Assembly: GCF_014164785.1 (NCBI RefSeq) | Contig: NZ_JACJFN010000003.1 | Coordinates: forward strand, 434,001-498,000 | From: Aquipseudomonas guryensis | GTDB taxonomy: Bacteria > Pseudomonadota > Gammaproteobacteria > Pseudomonadales > Pseudomonadaceae | Direction of reading: 5' to 3' | Length of the DNA: 64,000 nucleotides | Shown: one piece after another, positions 20,558-30,335 of the stretch | How the letters are laid out: each line of letters begins with the position of its first letter | Position numbering within the stretch: position 1 is the first letter of the stretch | Notes under the pieces: model-generated | Told to the model about the DNA's origin: nothing | Seen by the model: the letters and a program-made list of their open reading frames with translations, nothing else | The model's database searches: none | Program-made: the position numbers and the translations under genes

Positions 20558-23500
20558 ATGCTCGCTTCGATCAAGTCGGCTTGCCGCCGCATTTTCGCTA
20601 TTTTCGCTTTCATCATCCTCGGCATCCTGCGCCTGGCGCGCTGGCTGCTGGGCGCCCTGGTGGGCAGCTGGCAGCCACCGTTGTGGCTGCGCAAGCTGTG
20701 GCAGGGCCTGTGCACCTGCGGTCGCTGGCTGCGCGCGCGGCCCAAGCAGACGGCCGCAGCCCTAGCGCTGCTGGCCCTGCTCGGTGGCGCTGGCGCCTAT
20801 GCCTGGCACTGGTACAAGAACCTGCCGGTGCCCTACAGCGTGGCCTACTCGGTGGAAGCTCCGGCGCTGACCGACTACACCCAGGAAACGCCCGTCATCG
20901 CCCCTCTGCGCATCGACTTCCGCGACTCGGCGGCGCCTCTGGAAGCCATCGGCAAACCGGTGCACCAGGGCATCGAACTGCAGCCGGCGATCAAGGGCGT
21001 TTGGCACTGGGCCAGTGATCGCGCCCTGGTGTTCACCCCGGCCGGCGATTGGCCGATTGCCCAGGACTACAAGGTGATCATGGCCGAGGAAGGTCTGCTG
21101 GCCGACGGCGTGCTGCTTGAGCAGTACGAGCAACGCCTGCGCACCCAGGCCTTCGACGCAGAAGTCAGCAGCCGCGAGCTGTACCAGGACCCGGTCGTGC
21201 CGAGCCTGAAGAAACTGGTGAGCACCATCCGCTTCACCCACCCGGTGGATCAGCAATCCTTCCGCGAGCGGGTCGCCATCAACCTCGACCGTGGTCTGGA
21301 ATACCGTGACAAGGATGTGCCGCCGAACCCGGAAATCAGCTTCAGCAAGAACAGCCTGCAGGCCTATGTGCATTCCGCGCCGCTGGCCACCCCGCTGGAA
21401 AGCAGCAGCGTGAGCCTGGTCGTAGACAAGGGCATCCAGGCGCGCGACGGTGGCAACGCCACCCTGCAGCAACTGCACACCTCGGCCACCATACCCGGCC
21501 GCTATCGCCTGACCTTCAGCGCCAGCAACGTCCAGTTCGTCGACAACGACCGCGGCGAGCCGGAGCCGGTGCTGATGTTCAGCAGCTCCAGCGCTGTGGC
21601 CGACGAGGCCATCGCCAAGCAGGTGCAGGCCTGGCTGCTGCCCGAGCGCACGCCACAAGGCAGCGAGTACTGGGACGATTACCAGGTCGACGAGAAGACC
21701 CTGGCCAAGGCCGAGCGCCTGCTGCTGACCCACATCCCCAGCATTGAGCCGCTGAACAGCCTGCACGCCTTCAAGTTCAAGGCCGCACCGGGGCGCTTCC
21801 TTTATGTGAAGGTGGCGGCCAAGGTCGAGGCGGTCGGTGGCTACCTGGCCAAGGACCCGACCTACAGCCTGCTGCAGATGCCCAAGTACCCGCGCGCCCT
21901 GGCCTTCCTTTCTGAAGGCGCCCTGCTCAGCCTGAATGGCGAGAAGCAGCTGGGCATCCTCGGGCGCGGCGTGCCTGGCGCCCAGGTGGAGATATCGCGC
22001 CTGCTGCCCAACCAACTGCATCACCTGGTTGACCAGAACTACGGCAGCTTCGCTCGCCCGGAGATCAGCAACAGCTACTTCGACCGCCTGGTCGAGCGCA
22101 TGGCAGTCAAGCTGCCGCTGGATGCCAGCGACCCGGCCAAGACCCAGTACAGCCATGTCGACCTGGCGCCCTACCTGAATGCCGACGGTGGCCGGCGCGG
22201 CATTTTCGTGATCAAGCTCAGCTCCGAGGATGATCCGAGCCAGGACACCTTCGACTATTACTACGACGACAACCCGACCCGCGACCTGCGCTTCGTGGTG
22301 GTCACTGACCTCGGCATCATCGCCAAGCGCAGCAGCAATGGCAGCCACGACATCTTCGTCCAGTCGCTCAGCCAGGGCGGCGCGGTGGCCGGCGCGGAAG
22401 TCGAGATCATCGGCCGCAACGGCCTGCCGGTGGCCACGGCCTACACCGACCTCAACGGTCAGGCACATTTCGCCAAGCTCGACGAACTGCGCCGCGAAAA
22501 GACCCCGCTGATGTACGTGGTCAACCACGGCAACGACCAGTCGTTCCTTCCAGTGGCGCGCAGCCAGCATCGCCTCGACCTGTCGCGCTTCGACGTCGGC
22601 GGCCAGTACGAGGCCGGCGAGCCGGATCGTCTCGGCGCCTACCTGTTCAGCGACCGCGGCCTGTACCGTCCGGGCGAGATCGCGCACCTGGGCATGATCG
22701 TCCGCACTGCCAACTGGAGTGGCCAGCTGCAAGGCCTGCCGGTCGAGCTGGACGTGCGTGACCCGCGCGGCCAGAGCGTGCTGCGCCAGCAGCTGAAGCT
22801 GTCCAGCAGCGGTTTCGAGAGCCTCGACTTCCACAGCAGCGAAGCAGCGCCGGCCGGCACCTACACCGCCAGCCTCAGCCTGATTGACGAGGAAAATCGG
22901 CGCACCGAACTGGGCAGCGTCGACTTCAAGGTGCGCGACTTCGAGCCGGACCGCATGAAGGTCACGGCTACCCTGGCCAAGACGCCGGTCAAGGGCTGGA
23001 TCGCCCCCGAGCAGGTCGAGGCCAAGGTCAAGGCCATGCACCTGTTCGGCGCGCCGGCCTCGGCGCGGCGGGTCACCGCCGAGATGACCCTGTCGCCGGC
23101 CTATGCCGCCTTCGACGGCTATGCCGACTACCGCTTCCGCCTGAACAATTCGCTCAGCGAAAGCAGCACAGAGGAACTGCCGGAAGCGCAGACCGACGAC
23201 AACGGCGAGACCCTGCTCGACCTCAAGCTGGAGCGCTATGCCGCTAGCACCTACCGCTTCAGCCTGCTGGCGCGGGTGTTCGAGGCCGAGGGCGGACGCA
23301 ACGTCGCCGCGCAGAGCAGCCTGATGGTGTCTGCCGCGCCCTGGCTGGTCGGGGTCAAGAGCGTCGACTCGCTGAGTTACGTGAGCAAGGGCGCCAAGCG
23401 CGAGATCGAGTGGCTGGCTATCGGCCCGGACCTCAAGCCGCTGGCGGTGGACGGTCTGTCTACCGAGCTGGTCGAGCACCGCTACGTGTCGGTACTGGTC

Positions 23501-26407
23501 AAACAGTCCAACGGCACCTACAAGTACCAGTCGCGAATCAAGAACATCCCGCTCGGTAGCCAAACGCTGGCGATTGCCGCCGCCGGCAGCAAGCAGACGC
23601 TCAACACCAGCGAACCCGGCGACTACACCCTGACCCTCAAGGCCGCCGATGGCACGCCGCTGAACCAGGTCGACTACAGCGTCGCCGGCCAGGGCAACGC
23701 CAGCCGCTCGCTGGAACGCAACGCCGAACTGCAGCTGCGCCTGGATAAGGACAGCTACGCCCAGGGCGGCGAGATCGAGATCAGCATCCGCGCCCCCTAC
23801 ACCGGCGCCGGGCTGATCACCATCGAGCGTGACAAGGTCTACGCCCACCAGTGGTTCAAGGCCGACAGCACCAGCAGCGTGCAGCGCATCCGCCTGCCCG
23901 CCGAGCTGGAAGGCAACGCCTACGTCAACGTGCAGTTCGTCCGCGACAGCGCCTCGCCCGAGGTCTACATGAGCCCGCTGTCCTATGGCGCCGCGGCCTT
24001 CCGTATCGACCTCGATGCACGGCGCATCCCGCTGCAACTGGAGGCCGCCGAGCATATCGAGCCGGGGCAGACCCTGGATATCAATGTGCGCAGCGACCGC
24101 CCAGGCCGCGCGGTGATCTACGCGGTGGACGAAGGCATCCTGCAAGTGGCGCGCTACAAAGCGCCGGACCCGCTGGCGCAGTTCTTCCAGAAACGTGCCC
24201 TGGAAGTGGAAACCAGCCAAATCCTCGACCTGCTGCTGCCCGAATTCAGTCGCCTGCTGCAGGCCGCAGCGGTCGGCGGTGACGGCGAAGACCTGCTCGG
24301 CGCCCACCTCAACCCGTTCAAGCGCAAGCGCAAGCCGCCAGTGGCCTACTGGTCCGGCCTGGTCGACCTGCAGGCCGGCGACAACCGCTTCAGCTACCCG
24401 GTGCCGGACTACTTCAACGGCAAGCTGCACCTATTCGCCGTGGCGGTGGACGACGCGCGCATCGGCGTAGTCGAGGGCGCCACCGAGGTACGCGGGCCGC
24501 TGGTGATCACCCCCAACGTGCCGGCCTTCGTCGCCCCGGGCGATGTGTTCAAGGTCAGCGCCGGGGTGTTCAGCAACCTGGAGCAACCGGCCACGGTCAA
24601 GGTCAGCGTGGAAACCAGCGCCGACCTCAAGGTGCAGGCCATCAGCCAGGCCGAGCTGCAACTGGCGCCGCGCAAGGAAGGCGTGGTGGAGATCGACCTG
24701 CTGGCTCTGGAAGCCCTCGGCTCGGCCGATCTCAACTTTGTCGCCACCCTGCCCGACGGCAAGCGCGTGCAGATCGGTGAAACCACCTCGGTGCGCCCGC
24801 TGGTGGAGCGCCGCGTGGCGCTGACCCTGGGCCGCACTGAGGACTCCAGCGGCGAAGTGCAGATCAGCCGCGACCTCTACCCGCAGCTGCGCAACGTGCG
24901 CTTCGGCGCCGCCGGCTCGCCGCTGGTGTGGGCCGACGGCCTGCAGAGCTACCTGGCCGACTACGGCTACAGCTGCACCGAGCAACTGGTGTCCAAGGCA
25001 ATGCCGGCGCTGGTCTGGGGTAGCTCGGCGGCCGGTGTCGACCAGGCCGCCCTGCCAGCCTTCGACAACGCGGTGCGCATCCTGCGTTCGCGGCAGAACC
25101 TGGAAGGCGGCTTCGGCCTGTGGGCGGCCAACCCGCAGGTGGTGCCGTTCGCCAGCCTGTACGCCAGCGACTTCCTGATCGAAGCCAAGGAACGCAACTA
25201 CCCGGTACCGGGCGACCTACTCAACCGCGCCAACGCCTACCTGTCGCAAGTGGCCAACGGCCCCAGCGAAGGCCTCAGCGAGCTGCGCGACCGCGCCTAC
25301 GCCGCCTACCTGCTGACGCGCCAGGGCGTGGTCACCAGTGGCGCCCTGGCCGATATCCGCGAACGCTACGAGACCTACCACAGTAAGAACTGGCAACAGG
25401 ACATCGGCGCCGCATACCTGGCCGCCAGCTACAAACTGCTCAAGCAGGACAAGCAGGCCGACAAGCTGTTCGCCGAGCAGCAGTGGCGCACCCTGGAGAA
25501 GAACTGGAGCAGCTACGGCCTGTACTACGACCCGCTGGTACACGACGCCGAGCACCTGCGCCTGCTCAGCAAGCACTTCCCAGGCGAGCTGGACGAAGTG
25601 CCGGTGAAACTGCTCGACAGCCTCGGTGAACGCCTCAGCGAACAGCGCTACAACTCGCTGTCCGCCGCCCTGCTGCTGCGCGCCCTGGACAGCTATGGCG
25701 AGCGCGCCGAAGTCGGCCTCAACCTCAAGGTCAGTGCCTGGCTGGGCAAGCAGGGCGAGCAGCCGCTGGAACTGAGCGGCAAGCCGCCGATCAGCGAGGT
25801 GCCGATCGCGGCGAAGATGCTCCTTCTGCGCAAGGACGGCGACGCGCCGGTGTTCTACATGCTCAGCGAAGCCGGCTACGACCGCGGCGCGCCGAACAAG
25901 GTGATTGCCGACGGCCTGGAAGTGACCCATGAGTACACCGATCTGGATGGCGAACCCGTGGACCAGGTCAAAGTCGGCGACGAGTTCTTCGTGCGACTGC
26001 GCCTGCGCGCCAAGGACTTCGACCAGGTGCAGCAGGTGGCCGTGGTCGACCTGCTGCCGGGCGGCACCGAGCCGGTGTACAACCAGCCGGCCGTGGTGAC
26101 CGCAAGCAGCGACGAGGAGTCGTCCGAGGAGGAGTACAGCGAGGAAGGCGAGTACGCAGAACCGAGCTGGCAGCCGCCGGTCGGTGAAAGCGCGCTGAGC
26201 GACTGGAACCCGGACTTCGCCGACGTGCGCGACGACCGCGTGGTGCTCTACGGCACCGTTTACCGCGACGCTGCCACCTTCGTCTACCGCGTACGCGCCA
26301 CCAACGCCGGCACCTTCGGCACGCCGCCGGCCTACGCCGAAGGCATGTACGACACCAGCCAGCAGGCGCGTGGCAAAGCGGGCAAGCTGACCATCGTCAA
26401 ACCCTGA
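20558..26407 (+). CDS. Giant alpha-2-macroglobulin family protein
   Basis: 1949 residues. Two hydrophobic segments (about 12-38 and 63-82) anchor it in the inner membrane; there is no lipobox, unlike E. coli YfhM. MG2-type repeats follow, including a region with LSDRGLYRPGEIAHLG. The thioester-type CxEQ motif is CTEQ at Cys1473 (YGYSCTEQLVSKAMP), followed by the alpha-helical thioester domain and a C-terminal MG10-like domain with an acidic insert rich in Glu/Ser. Bacterial macroglobulins trap invading proteases in the periplasm and pair with PBP1C, encoded 0.35 kb downstream. The start at 20558 has AGGG six bases upstream; in-frame ATGs at 20498 and 20552 lack a better site. Confidence 0.9.
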   Translation: MLASIKSACRRIFAIFAFIILGILRLARWLLGALVGSWQPPLWLRKLWQGLCTCGRWLRARPKQTAAALALLALLGGAGAYAWHWYKNLPVPYSVAYSVEAPALTDYTQETPVIAPLRIDFRDSAAPLEAIGKPVHQGIELQPAIKGVWHWASDRALVFTPAGDWPIAQDYKVIMAEEGLLADGVLLEQYEQRLRTQAFDAEVSSRELYQDPVVPSLKKLVSTIRFTHPVDQQSFRERVAINLDRGLEYRDKDVPPNPEISFSKNSLQAYVHSAPLATPLESSSVSLVVDKGIQARDGGNATLQQLHTSATIPGRYRLTFSASNVQFVDNDRGEPEPVLMFSSSSAVADEAIAKQVQAWLLPERTPQGSEYWDDYQVDEKTLAKAERLLLTHIPSIEPLNSLHAFKFKAAPGRFLYVKVAAKVEAVGGYLAKDPTYSLLQMPKYPRALAFLSEGALLSLNGEKQLGILGRGVPGAQVEISRLLPNQLHHLVDQNYGSFARPEISNSYFDRLVERMAVKLPLDASDPAKTQYSHVDLAPYLNADGGRRGIFVIKLSSEDDPSQDTFDYYYDDNPTRDLRFVVVTDLGIIAKRSSNGSHDIFVQSLSQGGAVAGAEVEIIGRNGLPVATAYTDLNGQAHFAKLDELRREKTPLMYVVNHGNDQSFLPVARSQHRLDLSRFDVGGQYEAGEPDRLGAYLFSDRGLYRPGEIAHLGMIVRTANWSGQLQGLPVELDVRDPRGQSVLRQQLKLSSSGFESLDFHSSEAAPAGTYTASLSLIDEENRRTELGSVDFKVRDFEPDRMKVTATLAKTPVKGWIAPEQVEAKVKAMHLFGAPASARRVTAEMTLSPAYAAFDGYADYRFRLNNSLSESSTEELPEAQTDDNGETLLDLKLERYAASTYRFSLLARVFEAEGGRNVAAQSSLMVSAAPWLVGVKSVDSLSYVSKGAKREIEWLAIGPDLKPLAVDGLSTELVEHRYVSVLVKQSNGTYKYQSRIKNIPLGSQTLAIAAAGSKQTLNTSEPGDYTLTLKAADGTPLNQVDYSVAGQGNASRSLERNAELQLRLDKDSYAQGGEIEISIRAPYTGAGLITIERDKVYAHQWFKADSTSSVQRIRLPAELEGNAYVNVQFVRDSASPEVYMSPLSYGAAAFRIDLDARRIPLQLEAAEHIEPGQTLDINVRSDRPGRAVIYAVDEGILQVARYKAPDPLAQFFQKRALEVETSQILDLLLPEFSRLLQAAAVGGDGEDLLGAHLNPFKRKRKPPVAYWSGLVDLQAGDNRFSYPVPDYFNGKLHLFAVAVDDARIGVVEGATEVRGPLVITPNVPAFVAPGDVFKVSAGVFSNLEQPATVKVSVETSADLKVQAISQAELQLAPRKEGVVEIDLLALEALGSADLNFVATLPDGKRVQIGETTSVRPLVERRVALTLGRTEDSSGEVQISRDLYPQLRNVRFGAAGSPLVWADGLQSYLADYGYSCTEQLVSKAMPALVWGSSAAGVDQAALPAFDNAVRILRSRQNLEGGFGLWAANPQVVPFASLYASDFLIEAKERNYPVPGDLLNRANAYLSQVANGPSEGLSELRDRAYAAYLLTRQGVVTSGALADIRERYETYHSKNWQQDIGAAYLAASYKLLKQDKQADKLFAEQQWRTLEKNWSSYGLYYDPLVHDAEHLRLLSKHFPGELDEVPVKLLDSLGERLSEQRYNSLSAALLLRALDSYGERAEVGLNLKVSAWLGKQGEQPLELSGKPPISEVPIAAKMLLLRKDGDAPVFYMLSEAGYDRGAPNKVIADGLEVTHEYTDLDGEPVDQVKVGDEFFVRLRLRAKDFDQVQQVAVVDLLPGGTEPVYNQPAVVTASSDEESSEEEYSEEGEYAEPSWQPPVGESALSDWNPDFADVRDDRVVLYGTVYRDAATFVYRVRATNAGTFGTPPAYAEGMYDTSQQARGKAGKLTIVKP

Positions 26408-26413
26408 TGGCAT

Positions 26414-26443
26414 GCCCCGCCGCCCGGTGCGGCGGGGCTTCCT
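26414..26443 (+). terminator. Terminator between the macroglobulin gene and the small secreted protein
   Basis: GCCCCGCCGC-CCGGT-GCGGCGGGGC, a perfect 10-bp GC stem, then TTCCTT, starting 7 bp after the macroglobulin stop. It should cut most transcripts here, so the downstream small gene and pbpC are probably expressed at a lower level or from their own promoter. Confidence 0.7.
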
Positions 26444-26464
26444 TCACCTCTGCCAGGAGCGCCC

Positions 26465-26746
26465 ATGCGTAGATTCATGCCTTACCTGCTGCTCGCTCTG
26501 ACCCTGCCCGTCGCGGCCGGCTCGCCCCAACCGCTGCCGGAGGATCTCGCCGCCTTTATCCAGGACTATGAGAACTGCGAGCATTTCAGCGGCGAGGAAC
26601 CCTACGATGAAGAACGCCGCGCTTTTCTAAACGAGCAGATCGAGCAATCCTGCACAGACCTTGAAACGCAGCGCCGCGCACTGAGCCAGCGCTATGCTGG
26701 GCAAGCTGAGCTGTTACAGCACCTGCACGACCACCCTCCGCTCTGA
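26465..26746 (+). CDS. Small secreted protein of unknown function
   Basis: 93 residues with a signal peptide (RFMPYLLLALTLPVAAGS) and a mature region of about 73 residues that is acidic and helical. It holds two cysteines, in YENCEHFSGEEPYDEERR and IEQSCTDLETQ, able to form a disulphide. The ORF has a strong AGGAG site and lies between the macroglobulin gene and pbpC, 5 bp before the latter, so it is probably co-translated with pbpC. I do not recognise a named family. A periplasmic accessory to PBP1C or the macroglobulin is a reasonable guess from position only. Confidence 0.75.
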   Translation: MRRFMPYLLLALTLPVAAGSPQPLPEDLAAFIQDYENCEHFSGEEPYDEERRAFLNEQIEQSCTDLETQRRALSQRYAGQAELLQHLHDHPPL

Positions 26747-26751
26747 ACCCC

Positions 26752-29076
26752 ATGATTCCCGCCACCCTAGCGCCACGTCGCTGGCAACGCATCGCCTGCT
26801 GGCTGCTGGCTGCCGGCCTGCTGCTCCTGGCCATGCGCCTGTGGCCGCACGCACCGCTGCGCGAGGCGGCGCCTTTGTCGCGTCTGGTGCTGGCGGAAAA
26901 TGGCGAACTGCTGCGCCTGACCCTGGCCAGCGATGGCCAGTACCGTCTGTGGCTGCCGCTGGAGCGCATCGCCCCGGCGATGATCGATGCCCTGCTGCTC
27001 AAGGAAGACCGCAACTTCTACCGTCACCCCGGCGTCGACCCGACGGCGCTGCTGCGCGCCACCCTGGCCACCTACGGCGGTGGCATGCGCCAGGGCGGCT
27101 CGACCCTGAGCATGCAGCTGGCGCGGCGGCTGTATGGCCTCAACTCGCGGCAGATCCCCGGCAAGCTGCAGCAGATCGCCCTGGCCCTGTGGCTGGAGGC
27201 GCGGCACAGCAAGCATGACATCCTCGAGGCCTACCTCAACCTGGCGCCCATGGGCGGCAATATCGAGGGGGTCGAGGCGGCCAGCCGCATCTACTTCGCC
27301 AAGTCCGCCGAGCAGCTGTCGCTCAGCGAGGCCCTGGCCCTGGCGGTGATCCCCCAGCAGCCGGGGCGCGGCCAGTTCGGCCCGTCGCTGCAGAAGGCGC
27401 GCCTGCAACTGATGGCGCAGTGGCGCAGCGAGCACGCCGACGACCCGCGCAATGACGGCCTGCTCGACCTGCCGCTGCAGGCACGCACCCGCCAGCAGCT
27501 GCCTTTTCGCGCGCCGCACCTGAGCGAACAGCTGCTGGCCAGCCACAACGCTGCCGAGTTGCACAGCACCCTCGACCTGCGCCTGCAGACTCGCCTGGAA
27601 AAACTCATCGAGCAGTTCGTCAGCGACCACCGCCGCCAGGGCGTGCGCAACGCCACGGCGATCCTGGTGGACAGCCGCGACCAGGCGGTGAAGGCGCTGG
27701 TCGGCTCGGCCGACTACTTCGATGCGGGCATCCATGGCCAGGTCAACGGCGTGCAGTCGCGGCGCTCGCCGGGCTCGACGCTGAAACCGCTGCTCTATGC
27801 CCTGGCTATGGACCAGGGACTGATCCAACCGATGAGCATCATCAAGGACGCGCCCAGTGCTTTCGGTGCCTTCCAGCCGGAGAACTTCGACGGCAAGTTC
27901 GCCGGCCCGTTGACTGCCCAGGATGCGCTGATCCGTAGCCGCAACGTACCCGCGGTGTGGCTGGCCAGCCAGCTCGATAAGCCATCGCTGCACGGCCTGC
28001 TGCAGCGCGCCGGCATCCAGCGCCTGCGCGCGGAAGAGTTCTACGGCCTGGCCCTGGCCCTCGGCGGCGGCGAGATGACCCCGGCAGAGCTGGCCAAGCT
28101 TTACCTGCTGCTGGCCGGCGACGGCCGCCTACGGCCACTGCGCTGGACCCGCGAAGACCGCAGCGAGCCGGGCGCGCAACTGCTGTCGCCGCAGGCAGCC
28201 TTCATGGTGCGCGACATGCTCCGGCATAACCCACGCCCGGACGGCCTGCCCGCCGATGCACGCGGGCGCAACTGGCCGGTGGCGTGGAAGACCGGCACCT
28301 CCTGGGGTTTCCACGATGCCTGGAGCGCCGGGCTGGTCGGCCCCTACGTGCTGATAGTGTGGGTCGGCAACTTCGACGCCACGGCCAACCCGGCCTTCGT
28401 CGGCATCAAGACCGCCGCGCCGCTGTTCTTCCGCATCGCCGATGCCCTGCCGCTGGCCCTGCCCGAGGTAAAGGCGACCGTCGACCGGCCACCGCCGGGG
28501 CTGACGCGGGTCGAAGTCTGCGCCGCCTCCGGCGAGCTGCCCAACCGCTGGTGCCCGCAGACCCGCAAGACCTGGTACATCCCCGGCGTATCACCGATTC
28601 GCGTGTCCGACCTGCACCGCCCGGTGATGATCGACCGCCTGACCGGCAAGACCGCCTGCCCGCCGTTCGACCCGGCGACCAGCGAACTGCAGGTCTTCGA
28701 ATTCTGGCCGTCCGAGCTGCAGCGCCTGTTCACCGCCGCCGGCCTGCCGCGGCGGACACCGCCGGACGCCCAGCGCGACTGCCAGGTGCAGGCGGCGGTC
28801 AATCTGCAGGAAGTGCCGCGCATCACCTCACCGCTGACCCAGGTCACTTACAGCCTGCGCCTGTCACAACCGCAGGAGAGCATCGCCCTGAGCGCCAACG
28901 CCGCCAGCGACGCGCGCCGGCTGTACTGGTTCGCCGACCACACATTGATCGGCCAGGGCACGCCGCAAAGCGCCCTGCAGTGGCGCCCCGAGCGCTCCGG
29001 GCAGTACCAGATCCGCGTCAGCGACGACCAGGGCCGTAGCGCCAGCCGCGCCTTGCGGGTGGAGTTCCTGCCGTAG
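26752..29076 (+). CDS. pbpC: Penicillin-binding protein 1C
   Basis: 774 residues: a membrane anchor (about 12-30), a GT51 glycosyltransferase with Glu85 in LLKEDRNFYRHPGVD and GGSTLSMQLARRLYG, a transpeptidase with Ser342-x-x-Lys345 (SPGSTLKP), SRN and KTGTS motifs, and a C-terminal BiPBP_C domain. PBP1C synthesises peptidoglycan and in many proteobacteria is encoded next to the alpha-2-macroglobulin, possibly to repair wall breaches while the macroglobulin traps proteases. No strong Shine-Dalgarno precedes the ATG; coupling to the small upstream gene is likely. Confidence 0.95.
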   Translation: MIPATLAPRRWQRIACWLLAAGLLLLAMRLWPHAPLREAAPLSRLVLAENGELLRLTLASDGQYRLWLPLERIAPAMIDALLLKEDRNFYRHPGVDPTALLRATLATYGGGMRQGGSTLSMQLARRLYGLNSRQIPGKLQQIALALWLEARHSKHDILEAYLNLAPMGGNIEGVEAASRIYFAKSAEQLSLSEALALAVIPQQPGRGQFGPSLQKARLQLMAQWRSEHADDPRNDGLLDLPLQARTRQQLPFRAPHLSEQLLASHNAAELHSTLDLRLQTRLEKLIEQFVSDHRRQGVRNATAILVDSRDQAVKALVGSADYFDAGIHGQVNGVQSRRSPGSTLKPLLYALAMDQGLIQPMSIIKDAPSAFGAFQPENFDGKFAGPLTAQDALIRSRNVPAVWLASQLDKPSLHGLLQRAGIQRLRAEEFYGLALALGGGEMTPAELAKLYLLLAGDGRLRPLRWTREDRSEPGAQLLSPQAAFMVRDMLRHNPRPDGLPADARGRNWPVAWKTGTSWGFHDAWSAGLVGPYVLIVWVGNFDATANPAFVGIKTAAPLFFRIADALPLALPEVKATVDRPPPGLTRVEVCAASGELPNRWCPQTRKTWYIPGVSPIRVSDLHRPVMIDRLTGKTACPPFDPATSELQVFEFWPSELQRLFTAAGLPRRTPPDAQRDCQVQAAVNLQEVPRITSPLTQVTYSLRLSQPQESIALSANAASDARRLYWFADHTLIGQGTPQSALQWRPERSGQYQIRVSDDQGRSASRALRVEFLP

Positions 29077-29088
29077 GTTGCGATTCAC

Positions 29089-29154
29089 GTAGCCCGGATG
29101 CAATCCGGGAGGGCGATATGCCGAAGGATCGTCCCCGGATTGCATCCGGGCTAC
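29089..29154. repeat. Inverted repeat GTAGCCCGGATGCAATCCGGG
   Basis: A 21-bp arm and its exact reverse complement are separated by 24 bp, so the unit can fold as one hairpin. A second copy of the same family lies at 34918-34978. It is an extragenic repeat common in Pseudomonas-type genomes, here just after pbpC. Confidence 0.7.
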
Positions 29155-29162
29155 GGCCGTTT

Positions 29163-29190
29163 GCCCCTCTCCCACTGGTGGGATAGGGGC
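29163..29190. terminator. Bidirectional hairpin between pbpC and the AEC transporter
   Basis: GCCCCTCTCCCAC and GTGGGATAGGGGC pair with one mismatch around a 2-base loop, lying between the 3' ends of the converging pbpC and transporter genes. No long T-run; termination is inferred from position. Confidence 0.45.
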
Positions 29191-29214
29191 GTTACCGCAC
29201 TCCGCGACGGACGC

Positions 29215-30156
29215 CTATATCCAGCCGCCCCACTGCAGCAGGAACAAGCCGATATTGGTGCTGAGCACCGCCGCCAGGGTGGTGATGACGATGATCGACG
29301 CCGCCAGCTCGTGGTTGCCGCCGCTGGCCTTGGCCATGACGAAACTGGCCGCTGCCGTGGGGCTGGCGAAGTACAGGAAGAGGATGCCCAATTCGGCATT
29401 GCGAAAGCCGCAGAGGAAGGCGCCGAGGGTGGCCAGCAGCGGCAGCCAGAGCATCTTCCACAGGCTGGCGCTGAGGGCCAGGCCACTGCCCTGGCGCAGC
29501 GAGGCCAGCGACAGGGTGCCGCCGATGCAGATCAGCGCCAGTGGCAGGGTCATGCTGGCGAAGTAGTCGCCGGAGGTGAGCAGCCAGGCGGGCAGTTTGA
29601 CCTGCCAGTAGGCGAACGGGATCGCCGCCAGCACGCCGAGGATCAGCGGGTTGCGCAGGATGCTCTTGCTGATGCTCCACACATCGGCCTTGGCCTGCGG
29701 GCTGTAGATGGCCAGGACGATGGCCGACAGGCTGTTGTAGGAAAGGATCACCACGCCGCCGAGGATGCCGCCCAGCGACAGGCCATAGTCGCCATACAGG
29801 CTGGTGGCCAGGGCCAGGCCGACGATGCCGTTGTTGCCGCGAAAGGCGCCCTGGGTGTACACGCCGCGTTCCTCGCGCGGGATGCGCAGGATCGCCCAGC
29901 CCCAGACCAGCAGAAAGCCCAGCAGCGTGGCCAGCAGGAAGTAGCCGAGCAGCGCCGGCTGCAGGGCAGTGCTGAGGTCGGCATGCAGGATGGCGAGGAA
30001 CAGCATGACCGGCATGGTGCCCTTGAATACCAGGGCCGAGGCGGTATCGATGAAACGCGCGTCGATCCAGCCCAAGCGCTTGAGGCCAACGCCGAGAAAC
30101 AACATGGCAAACACCGGGGCGGTGACGGCGAGGGTCTGCTGGACAACGGCGAGCAT
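29215..30156 (-). CDS. AEC family transporter
   Basis: 313 residues with ten predicted membrane helices in two five-helix halves, the auxin efflux carrier family fold. Visible landmarks are APVFAMLFLGVGLKRLGW at the N-terminus, FRGNNGIVGLALATSLYG and the helix-breaking LPLALICIGGTLSL. Members move organic anions or unknown solutes; substrate cannot be predicted. The start at 30156 (MLAVVQQ) is preferred, with GGGG nine bases upstream; the frame continues to 30198 without homology. It stands alone between pbpC and roxR. Confidence 0.85.
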   Translation of the reverse strand: MLAVVQQTLAVTAPVFAMLFLGVGLKRLGWIDARFIDTASALVFKGTMPVMLFLAILHADLSTALQPALLGYFLLATLLGFLLVWGWAILRIPREERGVYTQGAFRGNNGIVGLALATSLYGDYGLSLGGILGGVVILSYNSLSAIVLAIYSPQAKADVWSISKSILRNPLILGVLAAIPFAYWQVKLPAWLLTSGDYFASMTLPLALICIGGTLSLASLRQGSGLALSASLWKMLWLPLLATLGAFLCGFRNAELGILFLYFASPTAAASFVMAKASGGNHELAASIIVITTLAAVLSTNIGLFLLQWGGWI

Positions 30157-30246
30157 GGCGGGCCCCGACTGACTGCTTAGGGCGCTAATGATAACCAAGC
30201 GGACAGGAAAAAGGCTTTCACCAGGCTTTCAACCAGGCAGAAACCC

Positions 30247-30316
30247 GTAGGAGCCAGCTTGCTGGCGATCCGTACACACAAGGCGCAGCGCTGATCGCCA
30301 GCAAGCTGGCTCCTAC
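30247..30316. repeat. REPIN copy 1 (GTAGGAGCCAGC arm)
   Basis: GTAGGAGCCAGCTTGC continues with TGGCGATC, and its reverse complement follows after about 22 bp. Head-to-head REP pairs of this type (REPINs) are dispersed by RAYT transposases in Pseudomonas. It lies between the AEC gene and roxR. Confidence 0.8.
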
Positions 30317-30335
30317 AGACGTTGGCGCGACTCGC

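Noticed and set aside
20762-24430. A 1222-codon open frame antisense to the macroglobulin gene
   Set aside because: It lies fully inside the coding strand frame, has no homology-like motifs, and its composition (His/Gln/Ala/Val-rich) is typical of antisense frames in GC-rich genes.
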